DNA of 64,000 bases from NCBI GenBank assembly GCA_031548545.1, contig JAVBQY010000003.1:25574-89573 (forward strand), given 5' to 3'. Both the position numbers and the translations under genes were made by a program. The notes under the pieces were generated by a model, which saw only the letters and a program-made list of their open reading frames with translations, had not been told where the DNA came from and made no database searches. This DNA is from UBA932 sp031548545. GTDB taxonomy: Bacteria; Bacteroidota; Bacteroidia; Bacteroidales; UBA932. Numbering within the stretch: position 1 is the first letter of the stretch; the number at the start of each line of letters is the position of its first letter. Of this stretch, positions 53,645 through 59,951 are shown one piece after another.

Positions 53645-54526
53645 TTACAAAGCCTGTTTGCCTTCAACACTTACGTTGGAGGCTATTTTTTTGACCAAGC
53701 CCTGCAACACATTGCCGGGGCCAAGTTCCACCACCTGTGTCAGGCCGTCGGCCACCATATTTTGCACGGTCTGCGTCCAACGCACCGGAGCGGTCAGCTG
53801 GGCAATCAGGTTCTGCTTGATGGTTTCGGGATCGGTATACGGTTTGGCGTCCACATTCTGATACACGGGGCAAAGCGGCGATTTCAGGGTAGTCGCGCGG
53901 ATGGCAGCTTCCAGTTCCACACGGGCCGGCTCCATCAGGGGAGAGTGGAAAGCACCGCCCACAGGCAATACCAGGGCGCGCTTGGCGCCGGCGGCCTTCA
54001 ATTGCTCACAGGCCTCTTCCACCGCTTTCACGGCCCCACTGATTACCAGCTGGCCGGGGCAGTTGTAGTTGGCGGCCACCACCACGCCGTTCACTGCGGC
54101 GCAGATTTCTTCTACCTTACTATCTTCCAGGCCCAGTACAGCGGCCATAGTGGAAGGTTCTTTCTCACAGGCTTTCTGCATGGCCATGGCGCGGGCGGCT
54201 ACCAGGCGGAGGCCGTCTTCAAAATTCATTGCGCCGGCGGCTACCAGGGCGGAGAATTCACCCAGCGAGTGTCCGGCCGTCATATCAGGTTTAAAAGAAG
54301 GCAACGACTGTGCCAGAATCACGGAATGCAGAAAAATAGCAGGTTGTGTTACTTTTGTTTGTTTAAGGTCCGCATCGGTACCGGCAAACATCAGGTCGGT
54401 AATGCGGAAGCCAAGAATTTCATTGGCTTGCTCAAACATTTCTTTGGCGCGGGACACATTATCGTAGAGGTCCTTACCCATACCTACGAATTGGGCGCCC
54501 TGCCCGGGGAATACATAAGCTGTCAT
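53645..54526 (-). CDS. fabD: Malonyl-CoA:ACP transacylase
   Basis: Transfers malonyl groups to acyl carrier protein for fatty acid synthesis. The 293-aa length is normal. It has PGQGAQFVGMGKDLYD at the N-terminus, the nucleophile Ser87 in GHSLGE, the substrate arginine in LVAARAMAMQ, the catalytic His in GGAFHSPLM and the C-terminal ELGPGNVLQGLVKKI. The gene is alone, with a -7 box TATCTTTG 25 bp upstream; it is not in a fab cluster. Confidence 0.96.
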   Translation of the reverse strand: MTAYVFPGQGAQFVGMGKDLYDNVSRAKEMFEQANEILGFRITDLMFAGTDADLKQTKVTQPAIFLHSVILAQSLPSFKPDMTAGHSLGEFSALVAAGAMNFEDGLRLVAARAMAMQKACEKEPSTMAAVLGLEDSKVEEICAAVNGVVVAANYNCPGQLVISGAVKAVEEACEQLKAAGAKRALVLPVGGAFHSPLMEPARVELEAAIRATTLKSPLCPVYQNVDAKPYTDPETIKQNLIAQLTAPVRWTQTVQNMVADGLTQVVELGPGNVLQGLVKKIASNVSVEGKQAL

Positions 54527-54551
54527 ATTATATTAGTTTATAATTCGGGTG

Positions 54552-54559
54552 CAAAGATA
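54552..54559 (-). promoter_or_regulatory. -7 box of fabD
   Basis: TATCTTTG on the minus strand, 25 bp before the ATG. No clear -33 box. Confidence 0.5.
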
Positions 54560-54602
54560 AGAAACAATGTAGAACGAATAATGAATAATGAATAATTTTT
54601 AC

Positions 54603-54610
54603 TATCTTTG
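54603..54610 (+). promoter_or_regulatory. -7 box of tRNA-Arg
   Basis: TATCTTTG followed by CACTCC, the same start context as at tRNA-Leu (TATCTTTGCACCCC). The tRNA begins 17 bp later. Confidence 0.55.
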
Positions 54611-54627
54611 CACTCCTAAATAATTAA

Positions 54628-54704
54628 GGCCGCTTAGTTCAGCTGAATAGAACGTCAGATTCCGGTTCTGAAGGTCAGGGGTTTGAATCCCTTAGCGGTC
54701 ACCA
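54628..54704 (+). tRNA. tRNA-Arg(CCG)
   Basis: 77 nt with encoded CCA. Acceptor stem GGCCGCT/AGCGGTC with one G-U pair, anticodon stem TCAGA/TCTGA around loop TTCCGGT with anticodon CCG (54662-54664), T-loop GTTTGAATC. It reads CGG. Its 3' end is not duplicated nearby, so it is not an att site in this window. Confidence 0.95.
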
Positions 54705-54721
54705 AGGAAAATCAAGTAAAT

Positions 54722-54753
54722 AAAGGCTTTCAGACGATGGAGGCCTTTTTTTA
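54722..54753 (+). terminator. Terminator after tRNA-Arg
   Basis: Stem AAAGGC/GCCTTT with a loop of about 15 nt, followed by a T-rich run. Confidence 0.55.
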
Positions 54754-54816
54754 TTTTTTGCATAGTGAAAATCCCGAAACAATCCACAAAAAGTTACAAC
54801 ATATTGAAACTTTTAT

Positions 54817-54824
54817 TATCTTTG
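54817..54824 (+). promoter_or_regulatory. -7 box of the higB-higA locus
   Basis: TATCTTTG, 4 nt before the toxin ATG at 54829. The spacing predicts a leaderless transcript. Confidence 0.5.
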
Positions 54825-54828
54825 CGCC

Positions 54829-54992
54829 ATGATTGAACGGAAAATAATAGCCTACAAGGATTATTACAGGGATTTTATGGAAACCCTAACACTTGGAGAG
54901 CGAAAGAAGGTTCACTATATCCTTGACATGTTAGCCTCGCAATAGACAAAGCAATAAAAATAAAGAATGAATATTATGAGAGCAAAAAATAA
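54829..54992 (+). pseudogene. HigB/RelE-type toxin with an internal deletion
   Basis: The first 38 codons (54829-54945) encode MIERKIIAYKDYYRDF through YILDMLASQ and then stop. This is the N-terminus of phage-derived HigB-like toxins of Bacteroidales. Immediately after, in the +1 frame, 54942-54992 encode IDKAIKIKNEYYESKK plus a stop, the usual C-terminus of the same family. The middle of roughly 50 codons, which carries the RNase core, is gone and the join is out of frame. So the toxin is inactive. The family link is by recalled pattern, not a search. The ATG lies 4 nt after a -7 box. Confidence 0.78.
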
Positions 54993-55278
54993 TATTACAG
55001 ACATAAGCGCAGAAATGGATAAGCTGTACGGAAAGGTTGGAACCAGTGAACGCGAACAGTTTCGCAGAGAAGCCTATGCTTATTGTATGGGGCAAATTAT
55101 ACATGATGCCCGAAAGAGCGAAAAGGTTACTCAGGACGAATTAGCGAAGAGAATAGGCGCCACCAAATCTTATATTTCAAGAATTGAAAAAGGGATTATA
55201 GAGCCTGGAGTAGGAACATTCTATCGTATTATTGATGCGCTTGGCTTGCATATAGAAATCACAAAGGTGGTAGCCTGA
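54976..55278 (+). CDS. HigA-like antitoxin, XRE family
   Basis: A 100-aa DNA-binding protein. The N-terminal half (ITDISAEMDKLYGKVGTSEREQF) is of the HigA type and the C-terminal half is a Cro/C1 helix-turn-helix with KVTQDELAKRIGATKSYISRIEKG. The ATG at 54976 is chosen because it overlaps the relic end of the toxin in the way active pairs do; an ATG at 54967 is also possible. It is intact, although its toxin is destroyed, so it may persist as an orphan repressor. It converges on the nudix gene, with stops 1 bp apart. Confidence 0.88.
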   Translation: MRAKNNITDISAEMDKLYGKVGTSEREQFRREAYAYCMGQIIHDARKSEKVTQDELAKRIGATKSYISRIEKGIIEPGVGTFYRIIDALGLHIEITKVVA

Positions 55279-55279
55279 G

Positions 55280-55789
55280 TCAATTAACTTCCGACAAGAC
55301 CTTCCGGATAGACGCAAAGGCCACCTCCTCCAGGGGGATGGCGCCGGGGGCGTAAAATTCCACAGCGGCCACGTCATCGGCAGGACGCAGGTTGGAAAAA
55401 TCACGGACCGTAGCGGTAAAAAACATATCGGCGGTATAGATAATCATGCCGTCGAAAAGGTATTCATTCGGGTATGAACACAGGTACCTCAGCTCGTTTA
55501 GCCCCACATTTAGCTCTTCACGCACTTCGCGGCGCACGGCCTCTTCCACGGTTTCCAGCGGATCTACGAAACCACCGGGTAAATCAAGCATTCCTTTGGA
55601 CGGGTCCAAGGCCCTGCGGGCCAACAACAACTCTCCCTTTTCATTATATATCAACACCGCCACAGCTGCCGCCGCATTGATATAGTGCAGGTGGCCGCAA
55701 TCCTCGCAACGGAATTTCTTACTCCCGTCAAAGATAAATTTCGGGGAGCCGCAAAATGGGCAGTATTTCAAACATAAAGAAGGATGCAT
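55280..55789 (-). CDS. Nudix hydrolase with N-terminal zinc ribbon
   Basis: A 169-aa cytoplasmic protein. The N-terminal zinc ribbon has CPFCGSPK and CEDCGHLHY, similar to NADH pyrophosphatase NudC, although the length and the rest fit smaller Bacteroidota nudix proteins. The nudix box is complete, GGFVDPLETVEEAVRREVRE followed by EL, so pyrophosphohydrolase activity is likely; the substrate (perhaps NADH or a nucleotide sugar) is not determined. It is downstream of aroE on the same strand but separated by 211 bp of hairpin repeats. Confidence 0.9.
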   Translation of the reverse strand: MHPSLCLKYCPFCGSPKFIFDGSKKFRCEDCGHLHYINAAAAVAVLIYNEKGELLLARRALDPSKGMLDLPGGFVDPLETVEEAVRREVREELNVGLNELRYLCSYPNEYLFDGMIIYTADMFFTATVRDFSNLRPADDVAAVEFYAPGAIPLEEVAFASIRKVLSEVN

Positions 55790-55793
55790 ACAA

Positions 55794-55959
55794 ATAGTGA
55801 ATAATGAATAGTGAATAGTGAACCGAGCTCACGAGCCGTGAGGCGAGTAATAGTGAACCGAGCGAAGCGAGCTCACGAGCCGTGAGGCGAGTAATAGTGA
55901 ATAGTGAATAATGAATAGTGAGGCGAGTAATAGTGAAAACAAATAGTGAACCTGCATGG
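55794..55959. repeat. Cluster of ATAGTGAA simple repeats and REP-like hairpins
   Basis: Many ATAGTGAA or ATAATGAA units, interrupted by two copies of an element that contains the palindrome CTCACGAGCCGTGAG (copies near 55828 and 55872) followed by GCGAGTAATAGTGAA. A third partial copy has only the right end (55920-55936). Copy two carries an extra GCGAAGCGA. No ORF is present. Confidence 0.85.
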
Positions 55960-56000
55960 TTCAGGGTATATGGGAACAGGAGGTATCTGGAGATTAAGGT

Positions 56001-56768
56001 TTACAGCGTACTATCGTGCAGGGCATTGATCATTGCCGGGATATCCGGTTCTTCGCCGGTAAACAGGCGGTAGGCGGGAAAAGCCTGGTGCAAGAGCCAT
56101 TGCAAGCCGTCAACATAGAGGGCACCCACAGCACCGGAAAGTGCAAGCAGGGGCTTATGCGCATAATCGGCATCCAGCACCACCTGTCCGGCCTGCAGCT
56201 GCAACTGCTGCAGCGCACCGGCGCTTGCCGGAATACAATTAACAAGCACTTTATAAGATGAGGCCGTATGCAGGGCCTGTGCCAGGGGCTGCGTTCCCGC
56301 ACCGAACAAAGCGGCGATCGCCTCCGCCTTTTCTATCGTACGGTTGGCTATCGTAACCTCGGCGCCGGCCTTATGCAATGCCGCCACCGCCGCACGGGCC
56401 GCCCCTCCCCCGCCCACAACAAGGCAGGAAACACCGGACAGGCTAAGGCCCGCGGCCTCCAGGGCTCCCGAGACCCCAAACACATCCGTATTATACGCCT
56501 TGAGTTTGCCGTCGCGGCGCACGACCACATTGGCCGCATTCAACAGCCGCACGGTGTCATCCAATTCATCCATATAAGGGATAACAGCAGCTTTCAGCGG
56601 CATAGTCACATTCATCCCATCCATTCCTTTTTCATGAAACAGCCGCAGGGCTTCCTCCGCCGTTGAGGCCGGCATCAGCTCATAGCTATGCTTCCCATGA
56701 TAAGCAGCAGCAAACATCTTAGGATTTTTACTGTGCGCAATAGGCGTACCTGTTAATGCAAACTTCAT
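56001..56768 (-). CDS. aroE: Shikimate dehydrogenase
   Basis: Reduces 3-dehydroshikimate with NADPH in aromatic amino acid synthesis. The 255-aa protein has the shikimate-site motif GTPIAHSKNP, the catalytic Lys in NVTMPLK, the catalytic Asp in YNTDVFG and the nucleotide-binding VVGGGGAARA near residue 118. It is slightly shorter than the proteobacterial enzyme, as usual for Bacteroidota. It starts 11 bp after the SpoU gene and is the last gene of the miaB-spoU-aroE run. Confidence 0.94.
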   Translation of the reverse strand: MKFALTGTPIAHSKNPKMFAAAYHGKHSYELMPASTAEEALRLFHEKGMDGMNVTMPLKAAVIPYMDELDDTVRLLNAANVVVRRDGKLKAYNTDVFGVSGALEAAGLSLSGVSCLVVGGGGAARAAVAALHKAGAEVTIANRTIEKAEAIAALFGAGTQPLAQALHTASSYKVLVNCIPASAGALQQLQLQAGQVVLDADYAHKPLLALSGAVGALYVDGLQWLLHQAFPAYRLFTGEEPDIPAMINALHDSTL

Positions 56769-56779
56769 CTTCTATAAGA

Positions 56780-57577
56780 TTAAAAACCTCTCTGCCGCAT
56801 AGCTTCAAAAGTAAGCACCGCGGTAGATACGGAAACATTCAACGAATCAATACGGCCACGCATCGGGATCTTGATACGGGCGTCGGCGCGCTCCAACCAA
56901 AAAGCAGTAAGCCCCTCGGCCTCCGTCCCCATTACAATGGCCGAAGCGGTACGAAAATCCGTTTCGTGGTACCACTGCGAGGCTTCCAGCTCCGCCGCAT
57001 ATATCTTAATATTATTCTTTTTCAACCAATGCAAGGCCTCTTGCGAGGAGCAGGCGACCACTTGTTTGGAGAAAATACAACCAATACTCGAACGGACCAC
57101 GTTCGGATTAAAGAGATCGGTAAGCGGGTCACACACAATCACCAGGTCGGCCGCAGCCGCATCGGCCGTACGCAGGATGGCGCCCAGGTTACCGGGTTTC
57201 TCCACCGCCTCCAGTACAATCACAAAGGGATTTTCAGAGAGTTGTACCTGGTCCAGGCTCAGCGCACGGTGACGCATCACAGCCAGCAGTCCATCCGAAT
57301 TTTCACGGTAAGCCATCCTGGCAAAGACCTCCCTGCTTACTTTATAAATAGATTCTACACCTTTCAACTCACTGACAAAATTTTCCGTCGACCCCAGCTC
57401 CTCACACACAAAAAGCGTATCAAGGGGAAAACCCGATGCCAGTGCCAGGCTCACTTCGCGCCGGCCTTCCACCACAAAAAGCCCTCTGGCGCGGCGCTCG
57501 CGCGATTTTTCCGTAAGGACTACAACATCAGCTATGCGGGCATTCTTCGGGGAGGTAATCAATTTTTCTTCCATCAT
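56780..57577 (-). CDS. SpoU/TrmH family RNA 2'-O-methyltransferase
   Basis: A 265-aa SPOUT-fold methyltransferase, of the RlmB/TrmH group. The N-terminal substrate-binding part is present (VVEGRREVSLALA), followed by the three SpoU motifs: motif 1 near EKPGNLGAILRTADA, motif 2 near IVMGTEAEGL and motif 3 near IPMRGRIDSLNVSVSTAVL. The RNA target (23S rRNA or tRNA) cannot be told from sequence alone. It lies 10 bp after miaB, forming a run of RNA-modifying genes with it. Confidence 0.92.
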   Translation of the reverse strand: MMEEKLITSPKNARIADVVVLTEKSRERRARGLFVVEGRREVSLALASGFPLDTLFVCEELGSTENFVSELKGVESIYKVSREVFARMAYRENSDGLLAVMRHRALSLDQVQLSENPFVIVLEAVEKPGNLGAILRTADAAAADLVIVCDPLTDLFNPNVVRSSIGCIFSKQVVACSSQEALHWLKKNNIKIYAAELEASQWYHETDFRTASAIVMGTEAEGLTAFWLERADARIKIPMRGRIDSLNVSVSTAVLTFEAMRQRGF

Positions 57578-57587
57578 TCCGGAGGTA

Positions 57588-58916
57588 TTAATCCAGTGGA
57601 GTACCCATCAAGGTAGCCGAAGAGCAACGGTCTATCTTCACCCGCACATAGTCGCCCACCTTGTAGTCCCGTTTCGCGAAAACCACCACCCTGTTCTGCG
57701 AAGTACGCCCGAACAGCTCCTCTCCGGAGCGTTTCGAGAGGCCTTCGACCAGCACTTCGCGCACCTTTCCTATTTCTTTTTGATTGTTTTCCAGAGAAAG
57801 TTGATTATGCAGGGCTATGATCTCATTCAGGCGGCGGGTTTTTTCCTCCGGCGACACATCATCTTTGTAATGACGCGCCGCTTTGGTGTTGGGGCGTTCG
57901 GAATACTGGAACATAAAGCCCGAATCAAAAGCCACCTCCCGCATCAGCGAGAGGGTATCCTCGTGGTCCTGCTGCGTCTCGGTACAAAAGCCGGCAATAA
58001 TATCGGTAGACACGGCGCAGTCGGGCAAAATTTCACGGATTTTTTCCATCCGCGCCAGGTACATTTCGCGGGTGTACTTGCGGTTCATCAACTCAAGCAT
58101 ACGGGTGCTGCCCGACTGTACGGGCAGGTGAATATGCTTGCAAATGTTATCATGCGCCGCCATGGTATGCAATACGGCATCGCCCATATCTTTGGGGTGC
58201 GATGTGGCAAAGCGCACCCGCAATTGCGGATCCGTCAGCGCCACCTGCTCCAGCAGGGCGGCAAAATCCACGGCAGTCTCTCCTTCGGGCGCCCAATGGT
58301 AAGAATCCACATTCTGCCCGAGCAGGGTCACCTCACGGTACCCTTTATCAAAAAGTTCACGCACTTCACGCAAAATAGTATCCGGACGGCGGCTGCGTTC
58401 CGCACCGCGCGTATAAGGCACCACACAATAAGCGCACATATTATTACAGCCCCGCATGATGGACACAAAGGCGCTCACGCCGTTTTTATCCATCCGCACC
58501 GGCGAAATGTCGGCATAGGTTTCTTCACGCGAAAGCAGGACATTGATGCCTTTCTGCCCGCCTCCGGCCTGCGCCGTCAACAAGGGCAGCGAACGGTAGG
58601 CATCGGGGCCCGCCACCAGGTCTATCATCCCCTTCTCCAGGAGCTCTTCTTTCAACCGTTCGGCCATGCAGCCCAATATCCCCACCAAAAGCGCCGGGTT
58701 ACGGCGTTTCTCCAGCCGGAAGACCTCCAGCCGGCCCCACACCCGCTGCTCGGCATTATCACGTATAGAACAGGTATTAACAAATATCACATCGGCCATG
58801 TCCATCTGCTCGGTGAGCGTATAGCCGGCTTCCGCCATAATGGCGGCCACGACCTCGCTGTCATTCACATTCATCTGACAGCCATAAGTTTCAATGTATA
58901 ACGCTTTATTTTCCAT
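57588..58916 (-). CDS. miaB: tRNA-2-methylthio-N6-dimethylallyladenosine synthase
   Basis: A radical SAM methylthiotransferase that adds the methylthio group at A37 of tRNAs reading UNN codons. The 442-aa protein has the N-terminal UPF0004 domain with Cys13 (ETYGCQMN), a Cys in VNTCSIRD and one in ILGCMAER, the radical SAM CxxxCxxC in CNNMCAYC, and a TRAM domain at the C-terminus ending in CSSATLMG. The start at 58916 is preferred over an in-frame ATG at 58949 because the shorter form matches the family and the -7 box lies between the two. It is divergent from the lipoprotein at 58979. Confidence 0.96.
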   Translation of the reverse strand: MENKALYIETYGCQMNVNDSEVVAAIMAEAGYTLTEQMDMADVIFVNTCSIRDNAEQRVWGRLEVFRLEKRRNPALLVGILGCMAERLKEELLEKGMIDLVAGPDAYRSLPLLTAQAGGGQKGINVLLSREETYADISPVRMDKNGVSAFVSIMRGCNNMCAYCVVPYTRGAERSRRPDTILREVRELFDKGYREVTLLGQNVDSYHWAPEGETAVDFAALLEQVALTDPQLRVRFATSHPKDMGDAVLHTMAAHDNICKHIHLPVQSGSTRMLELMNRKYTREMYLARMEKIREILPDCAVSTDIIAGFCTETQQDHEDTLSLMREVAFDSGFMFQYSERPNTKAARHYKDDVSPEEKTRRLNEIIALHNQLSLENNQKEIGKVREVLVEGLSKRSGEELFGRTSQNRVVVFAKRDYKVGDYVRVKIDRCSSATLMGTPLD

Positions 58917-58924
58917 AATTTGCG

Positions 58925-58963
58925 CAAAGATACAAAAACCTATCGGCATTTTTTGTATCTTTG
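58925..58963. promoter_or_regulatory. Divergent -7 boxes for miaB and the LEA14-like lipoprotein
   Basis: Minus-strand TATCTTTG at 58925-58932, 8 nt before the miaB ATG; plus-strand TATCTTTG at 58956-58963, 15 nt before the lipoprotein ATG. The boxes are 23 bp apart, so the two promoters must share -33 DNA. Neither has a clear TTTG. Confidence 0.55.
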
Positions 58964-58978
58964 TACAAAATTTCCGGC

Positions 58979-59443
58979 ATGAAAAAGATTTTACTGATTT
59001 GTTCCTTGATAGTTACGCTTTTTTCCTGTTCCACCTCCGGCTATGAAGACATCAGCCTGTCCGACGTACGGGTAGACAACTTTTCTTTCCAGAGCAGTTC
59101 GCAAATACAACTCATCCTGGGCATGAAAGTAGATAACCCCACCAACAAAACCATCAGTATCACCGACGCCAACCTGAATGTATATCAGGGCGAAAGCAAT
59201 ATTGCGGTCATGCAACTGGATGCGCCCACCGTCATTGCGCCCAAAACAAACGACTACAACACGGCCGTAATGCAGATACAGGTAAAAAACATACTGGCAT
59301 TGATCGGTTTAAACCCCGAAGACAGCAGCCTGCTTGACAAATTTGAGGTGGAAGGTTTTGTAAAAGTAAAGTCCGGCATAGCCGTCAAAAAGATCAAAAT
59401 AGACCGGATGAGCGCCCGGAATTTATTACAAAGTCTGAAATAG
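58979..59443 (+). CDS. LEA14-like (WHy domain) lipoprotein
   Basis: A 154-aa lipoprotein with signal MKKILLICSLIVTLFSCS. The mature part is a single beta-sandwich of the late-embryogenesis-abundant type 2/WHy family, with the recognisable MKVDNPTNKTISITDANLNVY segment. Such lipoproteins occur widely in Bacteroidota; the function is unknown. The start at 58979 gives a proper lipoprotein signal, unlike an in-frame start at 58961. It is 7 bp from the SPOR-like gene, which suggests cotranscription with it and purF. Confidence 0.85.
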   Translation: MKKILLICSLIVTLFSCSTSGYEDISLSDVRVDNFSFQSSSQIQLILGMKVDNPTNKTISITDANLNVYQGESNIAVMQLDAPTVIAPKTNDYNTAVMQIQVKNILALIGLNPEDSSLLDKFEVEGFVKVKSGIAVKKIKIDRMSARNLLQSLK

Positions 59444-59450
59444 ATAAGCC

Positions 59451-59951
59451 ATGAAAAAATTGTTTATTTGTTTATTTGCTTTTTGCCTGCTTGCTTTCTG
59501 TGGAAAGGCACAGGAAGCCGGAGCGGAAATACCGCCTGAACAATTGGCGGACAGCAGCCTGATCCAACCGCAGGTCATCGATATCTTCACCCAGCTGAGC
59601 ACCCCCAACAGCCAGGGCTGCACGCTCAGCCTCCACCAGCCGGCCAGCGTACAGGCGGCAATAGCGCAATACAAAACACGCAACAGCAGCAAAAAAACAA
59701 GCGGATTCCGCGTACGCATCTTCTTCGACAACAACCAGACAGCCAGGCAACGGGCCAATGAGACCGAAAGCAATTTCCACGCCTTATACCCGGAAACCCC
59801 TGCCTACCTCACCTATGAAAACCTTTACTTCAAAGTAACCGTAGGCGACTTCAGAAACCGCAGCGACGCCATGCGGTTTTTATCGTTTATAGCCCCCAAC
59901 TATCCCAACGCCTTTATCATTAAAGAAAACATAAACTATCCGTCATTATGA
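59451..59951 (+). CDS. SPOR-like exported protein
   Basis: A 166-aa exported protein with a signal peptide ending GKAQ. The C-terminal part (SGFRVRIFFDNNQTARQRAN through YFKVTVGDFRNRSDAMRFL) has the layout of a SPOR domain, which binds glycan strands of peptidoglycan lacking stem peptides. The first 80 residues have no recognised domain. Its stop overlaps the purF ATG in ATGA. A role at the septum or in wall sensing is inferred from the domain alone. Confidence 0.85.
   Translation: MKKLFICLFAFCLLAFCGKAQEAGAEIPPEQLADSSLIQPQVIDIFTQLSTPNSQGCTLSLHQPASVQAAIAQYKTRNSSKKTSGFRVRIFFDNNQTARQRANETESNFHALYPETPAYLTYENLYFKVTVGDFRNRSDAMRFLSFIAPNYPNAFIIKENINYPSL

Noticed and set aside
54628..54704. tRNA-Arg as an integration site for the neighbouring toxin-antitoxin DNA
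   Set aside because: The 3' part of the tRNA is not repeated anywhere up to 56000, and no integrase gene is present.
55280..55789. NADH pyrophosphatase NudC
   Set aside because: A zinc ribbon and nudix box are present, but the protein is much shorter than NudC and the NudC-specific tail motif is not seen. It is left as a nudix hydrolase of unknown substrate.
55794..55959. CRISPR array
   Set aside because: Repeats are not evenly spaced, there are no unique spacers of constant length, and no cas gene is in the window.
57534..58901. Open frame of 455 codons on the plus strand opposite miaB
   Set aside because: It is a mirror of a GC-rich codon pattern; miaB on the other strand has all cysteine motifs. 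The antisense frame has no recognisable domain, and its composition (rich in His and Arg) is typical of shadow frames.
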